33,794 nucleotides of DNA from Poronia punctata (Eukaryota > Ascomycota > Sordariomycetes > Xylariales > Xylariaceae): NCBI GenBank assembly GCA_022579005.1, contig MU401778.1, positions 1-33,794 on the forward strand, in the 5' to 3' direction. The translations under genes and the position numbers were made by a program. Under the pieces are notes generated by a model. It was not told where the DNA came from and made no database searches. It worked only from the letters and a program-made list of their open reading frames with translations. Numbering within the stretch: the stretch's first letter is position 1; the number at the start of each line of letters is the position of its first letter. Of this stretch, positions 23,627 to 33,794 are shown piece after piece.

Positions 23627-24369
23627 GGTCTCGAACTGTGAGTATTTTGCAATAGTTGGAGATGAACGTCGAAGGGAAAGAGGTTGTGGAAGCGCCAACA
23701 AAGCAATGCCTAGAGGACCAGGTATAGGTCTATAATAATGACACGTAGGCGCAAACAACTAGGTACTCCTATCCAATACCGTTACAGCTATTGACCCAAA
23801 GCCTTGCCCAAAAACATGCAAATTATATTCACAATGTAAAGAAAATCGATGCGAGCAACTGGATTGTGTAAAAGGTTGCAGAAACACATTTAAAATTGCG
23901 ATTAAACTAGAAACAGGAAGCAGCAAGAGGCGAGCGTGTCTCAACAAGGAAAGAATAATAGATAGGCAGGCAGATATTTAACAGAACAATGTGGTTGACA
24001 AGCTCGAGATAAGAGACGAGGTAGAGTAAGTTTACCTAGACCAGAATACCTTAACATATATTCTGACAGCCTGATTACAGGAATATGTAGGTAGGTAAGG
24101 TATGCCTAAAAGTCCACGAGGATTCCTTTCCTATTGTTCTGCATGGACACCTTCTTACGTAACCCATGTTTCGCCTTTTTCTACAAAGACCGAGCTGCCC
24201 CTACTACTATATGTATTTAATTCAATATTTTAAAGCTACCAAGTAAAGAGGAAATCCAGACCTTTTTATTAGCTGGCTTTAAATATTGTAAGTATTTTTA
24301 TAGAGTCAATGTACCACAATAAGTAGTAATAAAATTAATAAGACATGCAATATTCAGCTGCCTTATTAT
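23627..24369. promoter_or_regulatory. Intergenic region between the two genes
   Basis: This 743-bp spacer lies between the start of the Mpv17-family gene and the stop of the YIF1 gene, both on the minus strand. It must hold the YIF1 terminator and the Mpv17-family promoter. The part next to YIF1 (about 24,200-24,370) is AT-rich, as fungal 3' regions often are, with AATAATA- and TAATAAA-like words. A pyrimidine-rich stretch and an in-frame ATG at 23758 lie upstream of the chosen Mpv17-family start. A short GTAGGTAGGTAAGGTA-type run occurs near 24,090. No specific binding site can be named. Confidence 0.5.
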
Positions 24370-25377
24370 CTAGCACAGTAAAAACATGAACATTAACTGA
24401 ACAACATAAGAGTATGTAAAAAGGAACTGGGTTCTTTGGCTGCGTTTTGTCCTCGAATCAGTCTGCATAGGCCCTCTGGTTTCCCCTGCACTCTCTGGAA
24501 GTAGGACATAACGCAAAGATCGCATCTAGACTATGGATTAGTCAGGTTGAGCTGCAATATGCCAGGCTAGACTTACCAGGAAAAGGGAGTTGGCAAGGAA
24601 CGTGTACAAGAAGATGGTCCAGCCCACCCAGCCACCAGTGCCTTTCCCACTATTAACCATCGCCGCTATAGCGACGGTAACGATGATACCAACAAATTTG
24701 TAGCCCGAATAAGCGACGAGATCGAGCAACTGGGACTCGTTCGATATACCGAGGAAGTAGCACCCAAGCTTGAGGAGTAGTATCTCCACTATGACGACGA
24801 CGCCAGCCTTGGAGGCGGTGTAGCCGAGCAGCTCCGGCTGAAACTGACCTCTGAGGCCGGCCAAGAGCGTGGAGAGGAGTATGTAGGTAACGAGAGCCAT
24901 GACAGGAATGTACATGTCAGGGCTGTTTATATCGTCTCTTGGTGGGAGGTACCAGCCCTCCTGACCATTGGGACCGACCGCTTGTTTTCTGGACCAAGGT
25001 TTGTGACGCCAAGGGAACAGGACTAAGAAGAGCTTGTTCACCACGTAGCCGTTGGAGACGTTGAAATAATGCTTTATCGCAGAGAAGTTGACCCATCGAT
25101 TCACATTCTGCTCAACGTGCTTGAAGGCATTTTGCCCAACTTGGCCAAAAACCTGCGCAGCCATAGGATCGTTTATGAAATTGCCGTACGTGCCGAAGAC
25201 GTTGTTGCCAGCGCCCGCGGCCGGCGTGCCCTGCTGGTAAGGGTTCCCATATGAGCCTTGCTGCTGAGGCTGTGATGATGTCGGTGGTGGTGGTGATCTC
25301 AACTGTGGAACAGTAGAGACGTGTTGCGGGACGGGGTGATGCAGCGGCGGCGACTGTGCATAGCTGGCTCGTTGCAT
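24370..25377 (-). CDS. YIF1/Hrf1-family Golgi transport protein, two exons
   Basis: Conserved multi-pass protein of ER-derived COPII vesicles and Golgi. In yeast Yif1 binds Yip1 and Ypt-type Rab GTPases and is needed for ER-to-Golgi transport. Exon 1 (25377-24577) encodes 267 residues. A 51-bp intron (GTAAGT..CTGAC..TCTAG, 24576-24526) joins in phase 0 to exon 2 (24525-24370), giving 318 aa, close to yeast Yif1 length. Without splicing the frame would stop after 12 unrelated residues. The N-terminus (1-60) is Pro/Gln-rich, beginning MQRASYAQSPPLHHPVPQHV. The conserved cytosolic part runs over about 61-150 and includes NDPMAAQVFGQVGQ and LFPWRHKPWSR. Hydrophobic segments lie at about 155-175, 190-210, 217-242, 249-267 and 300-318. 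The exon 2 start MRSLRYVLLPES matches the family's RSLKYVLLPD motif. The start context is AAAATG. The coding sequence shows no RIP. Confidence 0.95.
24526..24576 (-). other. Intron of the YIF1 gene
   Basis: A consensus donor GTAAGT follows the codons for ANSLFL. A CTGACTAAT branch region lies about 20 bases before the acceptor TCTAG. Removing the 51 bp restores the RSLRYVLLP motif. The intron length is a multiple of three, but it contains in-frame stops. Confidence 0.93.
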
Positions 25378-25570
25378 TTTGGGACGCCTGGTGGCAATGG
25401 GCTGTCGTTTTACAGAGTGAGTAGACTGGGGAGGTTGGACTCTTGTACGAATGCTAAAGTGTTGCGGGGTTGAAAAAGCAAGTTGTTGTTGCTAGTAGTC
25501 AACAAATGCAAATGGGAGGAACCTGCTAAAGTCTTGGAAGTGCCCTTGGTTTTGAGGTACAAAGAGAGAG
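25378..25570 (-). promoter_or_regulatory. YIF1 upstream region, bounded by AT-rich DNA
   Basis: Only about 190 bp of balanced sequence separate the YIF1 start from the right-hand AT-rich block. On the gene's strand it is CT-rich with CAACAA-type words, fitting a 5' untranslated leader. No TATA box or named operator stands out. The promoter must lie here or extend into the AT-rich DNA. Confidence 0.5.
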
Positions 25571-28500
25571 GGTTATTTTACTTTAAGCTAATTGTTTTGC
25601 TATAGACAAGATTTTAGCTTAAATAGGGTTAATGTTTTTTAATTAAAAATATTACTAGCTATATTAGGCAAATTTTTATTATTTTACGTTATATATTATA
25701 GTTATATAAAGTTAAATTTTTTTGCTTTTAATAATTGCTTTATTTAAAAGATAAGTATTAAAATTATATAAAAGTAAATATAAAAAATATTAAAACTTAA
25801 AAAGTTTTTAATTTAAAATATTAACTAGTGCTTAGTATATAGTTATACTATATATAAAGTATTATATATTTATAGAACACTATAAATAGATTTAGCAGGA
25901 TTTATATAACTATATAACGTTTAATAACGTATATTATCTTATAGCAAAAAAAAAAGCTTTAAAGGCTTTATATAGCAAACCTATATAATAAATAAAAATA
26001 AAGCTCTTTTTTTAATTAATTTATTTTTATTTTATTAATTAAAGCATACTACTTAGTAGCTAGCAATATTATTAATTACTTATTATAACTATAACTATTT
26101 TATAAGCTTAAAGAACTTATAGTGTAAATATTTTTATTTAATAAACAGACTAATAAACTATTTTAAGTTTAATATATGTTTTTATAAATAGTAACAATAC
26201 TAAAATAATTTAATAATATATTGCTATAGTTAAATTTTTAAAAGATATAAATAATTAATATATTTTCTAAGCAAAAAAAACCTTAAAAATAATATATTTT
26301 AAAAGTATAGCTAATAAATACTTAAAACTTTAATAACTACTAAGCTTGTTTTGCTACAATAGCAAACAAACTCTAGTACTTTTGCTATACTTTATAAGCT
26401 AAAAAGTAAATAAATAAACATTTTTATTTAAAGTAGATAAGCTATATAACTAAGCTTTATAGTTATATAAAAATACTAATAAAAATACTTTATTTAAAAA
26501 ATATTATACTTTAATAAAAAAAGGACCTTAAATATTTAACTTTAATTAAACCTTATTAAATAATAATTTGCTAGTTTTTTTAGCTTTTAACTTATTTTGT
26601 TAAACACTAGCTTTATATTTAATAAACGTTATAGCATTATTACTACTTGCTAGACAATTTGCTAAACTAATATATAAAGTTTTAAAATAGCTTATTTTAT
26701 AATAAATAAATTTGCTAGTCTTTTTAACGCTTATATAACGCTAATTAAAAACAATAAATATAAACAAATTTATAAGCTTTAATAATATAAATTAACATTT
26801 TTTTATAATAGCAAATAATTAAAATTTTTTAAACTTAAATAACTTTGCTTAAGCTATTTATTAAATAGTAAAGGCAGTTACTTTTTTTATATAAAATAAA
26901 AACCGGTTTAATAATAAAGGATTATTATATAGTTAAAAGATTTATTATATAAAATACTTTAATTTAAATATAAATGTTTTTTTTAAATAAGGCAACTATA
27001 TTATTATAAAATTTAATACTTATTAAAAAAATGTTTTATTATTTAAAAATAATGTTAAGAAACATGCTAAAGATAAAGACAAACGTAAAATAATTTAATA
27101 GGATTTTTTATAGTTACTTTGCAAAAATGCTTAATTTTAATAGTTAAAAAAATATAACTTAACTTTATAAGCATAAATACTTTTTAACTTTAATATAGCC
27201 TTTTGCAAAATTAAAAAACGTTTTTTAATGCTAATAATAAATATATTAGTAGTATTATAAGACTTTAAAAACATATTTAAAGCTTAATAAATATTTAAAA
27301 AGCAGTTTATTTAAGCTTAAGTAAGCAAAATTGCTTAATATACTAAAGCTGCTAAATAAAGCAATAACGTTTAGTAAATATTAAAACTTTATAATATAAT
27401 ATATTTTTTATTGCAATAATTGCTTATTAAACTAAACATAACTATTACTTTTTATAATTATTTTACTTACTTAAAAAAAAAGCAACAGTATATAAAAAAG
27501 CTATTACTAGCTTTACTTAATTAATTAATTAATAATTATTAAAAAAAAAGATCTTTATTTAATATATAGATTTTAGTTATAGTATATAACTATTAAAATA
27601 ATACTAATTAAACTAAAAAAGCCTTATAAAGGTAACAAAATAAACAATTTAATAATAAATATAATTTAAAATATAATAATTACTAAAACAATAACTATTA
27701 TTATAATAATTATAATAAACGTTAAAGCAATAATAAACGTTAATACCTTTATAGTAGCAAAAATTAAAATAATATATACTAATAAAAAAGAAAACATAAA
27801 AGCTATAACTATAACAGTAAAAAACTTATATTACGTTGTTAGTATAAATAAGTTAAATAACCTATTTTTAAACCTAATAGTTTAAATATATTAAACTAAC
27901 ACGTAAATAAAGTATAGGTTATATTAAATAAAATAAATAAAAAAGCACAAGAAAATTAATTAGTAAAAAACAATTACTTTTTTTTAAAAAATATATTAAA
28001 TAAAAATAGCAGCAATAGCTATTATGCTAAAAAAGCTAATACTATAAACAATAAATAGTATAACTATTACTTTTTAGCTTTTATTATAATACCTAAGCTT
28101 TTTATAATCTTGCTTAAAATCTAATAAACTTATTAAAAATACTAAGCAGTTTTCCTATTTTGCAATAAATATATAATCTATATAATAAATAATATATATA
28201 TAAAAAAACTTAAAACTTTTATTTACTAAACTAGTGCTTTAGTTAAAAAGTATATTAGTTTTATAGTAAAAAATGTTAAAAATAAAAGCAAATATTTATT
28301 TAATAAAAGTTTAGCATTTTTTATTTAAAATATTAATAAGCTAAAAAATATTATATATATTAATGCATAGCTTAAAATTACTAAGTTTTAATAAGCCCTT
28401 TTAAACTATATATATACGTAGTTAATAATTAAGCTAGTTTATAACTAATAAATATATATAATTTATGCTAATTTAAAAGCATTAAGTATTATAGTTAGTA

Positions 28501-31500
28501 AAGCATAGCTATTAAAAGCTAAAATATAATATAAATAAACTATAGCTAAACAACTAATACTATTTAAAAGTATAAAGAGAATTATTAAACTTAATATAAT
28601 AGTTACTTTTTTACTTTTAGTTTAAATAAATATAAACGTTAAGGTTAAAATAACTATTATAGCATAGCTATATAATAATTTAAAACTAAAACTTTTTTTA
28701 AGCACACTATAGTTTAATAAATATAGTATTATTTTATATATACTAAAAAGATGTTTATACTTATTATTAATATTAAATATTAAGGTTTTAATAATAATTT
28801 ACTATAAATATTAGCTAATATAAAAATAAGTAATAGCTTAAATAAACATTGTTATACTACTATATATAATAATGCTAATTTTTATTAAATATATTAATTT
28901 TTTAAATAATAGTTATATAAAACTAAAATAATTTTTATTTTATATATTAACTATAAGCATAATAAACGCTTTAGTAAATTAGAAATTTTTAAAGCTTGTT
29001 TTATATACTAACTTAATAAATAAGCTTTAACGCTTTGCTTAAAACTATTGCCTAAGTATAATTAAAAATTATATTATAAACGGTTTATAATAAGTAAATT
29101 AAAGAGCTGCTAATATTATCTAATTTACTAATAAAGCTAAAAAAAACCTTAATTATTATTTAAATAATTAAATAATAAGTTTTTTAACTTAACTAAAAAA
29201 TTAAATAAAAAACTTATAAACAATACTTAATATAAATAACTTAAACTTACTTTTAAATCTTTTAAAAAAAGTTAATTAAATAAAGTTTAAATTAACTTGT
29301 TTAAAACATATTTTATATATTTTCTTTTTAAAAAGTGTTTATATATTAAATAAAAACTTAAAACAAGCAAAGAAATTAGTTTAAATTTTATATAAATATA
29401 ATATTTAAAAAAACTTTAATATAATTAAAATGTTTAAAAATAAAAAACTTTAAGTTAATTTAGTTAATAGCTAGCAAAGCTAATAACAATAAACAAAACT
29501 ATATAAATTAAGTATTAAAAACTAACAAATTTTTAATAAAACATTTAATAACTTATATAAATAAAGTAAACTAAATTAAATATATAAACTAAGTTTATTT
29601 AAATATTTAGTATTTATAATATAAAAAATAATTAAAAGTAAACAAAAAAGTAAAGTTATTATAAACTTGCATGCTTTTAATAATATTACTATTTTAAATA
29701 TATATTTAATACTATGCTAAAAAAATATTATAGCTAACTTAAAAAGTAAAAAGTTTATATTAGTTTTTAATATAACGTTATTTTTTTATTAACTTTTAGT
29801 TTATTTAAAACATTATAACTATATAGTAGTAATGTTTTTTAAAAGCTTAGAAGTTTTTAGCGTTGCTTTAATAAGCTTTAAAAATAGCTTAACTTATAAA
29901 TAGCAATTTATAAACTAATAACTTAAACTTTATAAAAATTACTATAAAGCATATATAAATAATATTGTAATGTTTAGCAATTTATATAAAAAATATAAAA
30001 AATACTTATATTAGATTTTTAAACTGTTTAAAATTATTAAACTAGTAATATTACTAACTAAGTTTTTTTGCAAATATTTAATAGTTAAATTGCTAAGCTT
30101 TAAAGTTAATAAATTAAGTATTAGCATTATATAATTTTAAATAAAGGCTATATAAAAAATTAAAATGCTTATAAATTTAAAAAATTTTAAAATATATATA
30201 AAAATAATAACGTAGCTTTATAAATATATTTTATAGTATTAATAAAAAATTGCTTTATTATAAAAATAAAAAACAAATATAATAGTAGCAAAGAGAAAAA
30301 TAAACAAGATTTTAAAAAAGAATTTGTTACTAAAAAAAAAAAAAATATTAAAACAATTTTTTAAGCTTACTTTATAAAAACTTAAAGTATGTTAAAAAAT
30401 TTAAGCAAATTTGTTTAAATTAAACTACTTTATTTATTAAAACTATAATAAATAAGTTTTTTTTAAAATTAACGCTTTAGTAAAAAGGGGCTATAAAATA
30501 ATAATCTTTTATATTAAAAGAAAATAAAATAGCAGCTTAATTTTTACTAATAAGATCTAACTAATTATATACTTTAGCAAAGTACTTTTAAAATTAAAAA
30601 AGAAATATTATATAATAAAATTAAAAGTTTTATATTTAGTTTAGCTTTATAAACACTTTAAACTTTAAATTTAATTTTGTTGCTAACTTATTATAGTTTT
30701 AATAAATTATAAAGTAACTTAAAGCATTGTTAATTAATAAAATATATAAACTATAAATATTATAAAAATAAACCTAAAATTTATTTAGGTATTAATATAT
30801 TTAAAACAATATTAGTTAAACGTTTAGCATATTTTAAAACGTATTAATTTAGTTTTAAATATATTTTTGCGCTTACTTACAAAAATAAATAAGAAAAACT
30901 AGATAAATTAAAAATAAATAAATAAAAGCATTTTTAACAACATATTTTATAATATATATTATATATATAATGCTTAGTTATTAAATAAATACTAATAAAA
31001 ACTAATAAAAAGATACTAAAATAATGTTAAAATAAAAAAGATTATAAAAGCACTAGCAAATAGCAAATTAGCTAAAAGTTTGCAATTTAAAATTATAAAC
31101 AAACTACTTTATTATATGCTTTATACTAAGCTAAAAAAACTAATAATTTTAATACTATATATAGAAAATATTTTATAAACAATATATAATAATAAGCATT
31201 ATTTTAGTGCTAAATAAATAATAAAGCTGCTATAACTATATTTTATTTAAAGTATAGCTTAAAAAATAAAAGTATATATTAAATACTGCTTATATTGTTT
31301 ATTAAATAAAACAAATAAATTAAAACTAAAAGGCATAATAAAACTAATAAAAATAATAAGCTAGCTTTATTTTATAATTATATTAAACTTTATAGTTAGC
31401 ATGCTATTAGTATTGTTTTATAATATACTATAAAAAATAGTAAGCTATAATATATATAATTGCTTTTTAATAGTTATATGCAAGTTTTTAAAATAGTTTA

Positions 31501-33794
31501 TTTTAATATTAGAAAATATTAAATATATAGCTAAAAAATAAAGCCTAGTACTTTTATAAATACTATAACTTTATAAATAAAGCATACTAAAAAAAATAAT
31601 ATTTAATAAAGATTTTTAATTTATATTAAATATATAAAGAACTATTTTTACTAAAAATACTATTTAACTAGCAGCATTAATAGTATATTATTTATAAATA
31701 AATAGTTAATTTAAATAAAAAAACTAAGAAGTAAAAATTACTATTAAATATTATTATATAGTATTAAATATTTTATAAACTTTAATAATTATAGCACTAT
31801 AATATGCAATAAATAACTTTTACTAAGCAACTATTAGCAAATTTTTAAACAAAGTAATTTTAAGATTTAAGCCTACTAAACTAATATTAATTAATTAAAT
31901 ACTTTTTAATTTAATAAATTATAACGTAACTTAATAGCTATACTAAAAAAAAGCATAAATAGCTATTAATTTTATAGCAGCAAATATAAAAATCTATTAT
32001 AATAAAAAACAATAACTTTAAAACTATAACGTAAAAGATTAAGTATACTTTAAACTATATAAAAAATACTATTTACTAAAAAAACTATTTTATAAATAGT
32101 TTTAATAATGCGTTAAACTACTTATAATTATTAAATAAGTAAAAAAACTTATATATAAACTAAACTTTTTATAGTACTAAAAAGTTTATTAAGTTATTTT
32201 AATAGCTTACTTATACTTAGTACTTAAAAAATAAGACTTATATAATAAAAAACGTTTTAAACTTAGTTAAATTTTTGTTAATAAAAATAATAAAAAATAA
32301 TAATTATATAAAATAAAAAAACTTTTATTTTATAAGATTGCTTAATTAAAAGTAAGTATTACTTTTAAATACTTTGTTTATTAAAAAGGTTACTTAGTAG
32401 TATATAATATATAGTATTTAAAAAATACTTTAATATAAAACGCTACTTAACTTGTTTATAAATATAATAAAAACTACTTAATAATATTAAATAAATTAAA
32501 AAGTAAAGTAAAAAATAAACTTATACTAAACTTTATATTTTTAAACAATATACTATTAAATAAATAAAAAACAGTAACAGTTATATTAAAAACTAATATT
32601 AAGATTTAAATACTTATAAACAAAAAAAATAACTAAGTACTTATTAATATAGCAATAAAGTAATAAAAATTTTTTTTTTACCTATATATTAAAGCTGCCT
32701 ACTTTTTATATTTTATATTTGCTATTTTTATAACTTTATTATTAATTAGATTTATTACTAATTAACTTATTATATTTTATTTTATAAAATGTTTTTTAAT
32801 CTAAAGTTTTTTTAAGCATAAGGAATTTAAGTAAGCCTAGTAAATTAATAATATTAGATAGCAATTTATAATACGTTTAATAACTTTAATTTAACTAAAC
32901 TTAAGTATATAATTAAATAAAGAACTAAAAAAGCAACGCTTATAATAAAAAAACAACAATAAATTATATAGCAAAGCAAATATAAAGTTAAAGAGGCTAA
33001 AATTAATTTAATAAATATAACTATATATTAGCAAGTAATATACTAATAAATTATACTATATCCTTACTTATTTATAATAAAGGTTATATTTTATTTAGTA
33101 TAATGCTAACTAAATAAATAATAATTTAATAATATACTTTAAAAAAAAGTAAGAAAAATCTTAAAAATAGCAATTAAAGTAGGCAACTATATACTATAAC
33201 AAAATAACTAAATAATATATATAATGCTAATTACTTTAAAAATATTTAAAGCTATTTAAATTGCTAAAAACTTATTTTATAAACTAAGTATAATGTTAAA
33301 AATAATAGCAAACTTTTTATTATAGTTAGGTTTAGTTTAGCTTTTTAAAAACTTTGCTTAATAAATAGTTTTAAACTATTAAAAGCAATAGGCTAACGCT
33401 TATAAATACTAATATAAAAACTATAAATTAACTAATATAAAAAGCTAATAAATAATAACTTTATAACCTAATAACTAATAGTAATAAGTTTAATAAAACT
33501 TGCAAATATTATAATAATAATTAAATAACTAGCAAGGTATTATATAAAGTAATGTTAAAAAAACTTTTTTAAATATACTTTAATAAATTAAACAATTATA
33601 AGTAGCAAAGCAATTATATAATAGAACATATTTAGTTTAGCTAAAAATATATACTATTTAAAAAACTATTTAAATAAGAACATAAGCTATTTAAAAAATT
33701 ATTTAAAAAACGCAAACTAATTAAAAAGCTTAAACTAACTAATTAATTAAAGCTTAAGCTAACTAAAAAGTTTAAACTATTTAAGCATATTTAG
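25571..33794. other. AT-rich RIP-type block, right side
   Basis: This is 8.2 kb of AT-rich, TpA-rich DNA with stops in every frame and no ORF of 60 codons. The first 150 bp (to about 25,700) are less degraded (GAGGG, ATAGGG, AGGC words), giving a graded border. From about 26,000 the top strand is mostly A-rich, suggesting one large degraded element, or several, with plus-strand sense. No LTR pair, tandem array or RNA gene could be recognised, and the block runs off the window end. Confidence 0.65.

Noticed and set aside
25069..25254. 61-codon plus-strand ORF
   Set aside because: It is antisense to YIF1 exon 1 and has no domain.

Overview
The window looks like nuclear DNA from a filamentous ascomycete (Pezizomycotina). 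The evidence is two protein-coding genes with short fungal introns (about 50 to 100 bp, GT..AG, CTAAC/CTGAC branch sites) inside one GC-balanced island at about 20,590-25,570. This island is bounded on both sides by extremely AT-rich, TpA-rich DNA with stops in every frame. Spot-counted lines of the AT-rich DNA give roughly 10-20% G+C. This is the expected product of saturating repeat-induced point mutation (RIP). I cannot assign a genus.

Layout. 1-20,590: AT-rich block without intact genes, apart from a short, less mutated patch at about 1,425-1,715. Within the block lies one LTR retrotransposon whose ends can be defined to the base (4,115-11,741). It has two LTRs of 409 and 410 bp, TG..CA-type termini and a perfect 5-bp target duplication AGTAA on both sides. 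Its 6.8-kb interior has no ORF of 60 codons or more. The rest of the block (11,747-20,590) holds further degraded repeats that I cannot classify, a 21-bp triple tandem repeat and a hairpin in a less mutated patch near 19.1 kb. 20,590-22,770: GC-balanced DNA with no recognisable gene. It contains an 18-bp tandem duplication, a C20 homopolymer and two weak minus-strand coding candidates, one supported by an exact TACTAAC intron branch site. 22,777-23,626: three-exon Mpv17/PMP22-family membrane protein gene (231 aa, minus strand). 24,370-25,377: two-exon YIF1/Hrf1-family Golgi membrane protein gene (318 aa, minus strand). 25,570-33,794: a second AT-rich block, again without intact genes.

The two recognised genes are ordinary conserved housekeeping genes. 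YIF1 acts in ER-Golgi transport and the Mpv17-like protein is an organellar membrane protein. They share a strand but are separated by about 740 bp, so they are independent transcription units rather than a functional cluster. I see no CRISPR array, secondary-metabolite cluster, recognisable rRNA or tRNA, or new multi-gene system. The most informative features are the unevenly distributed mutations in the two LTRs (outer halves spared, inner halves saturated), the sharp isochore edges close to YIF1, and the possible unrecognised gene at 21.6-22.1 kb.
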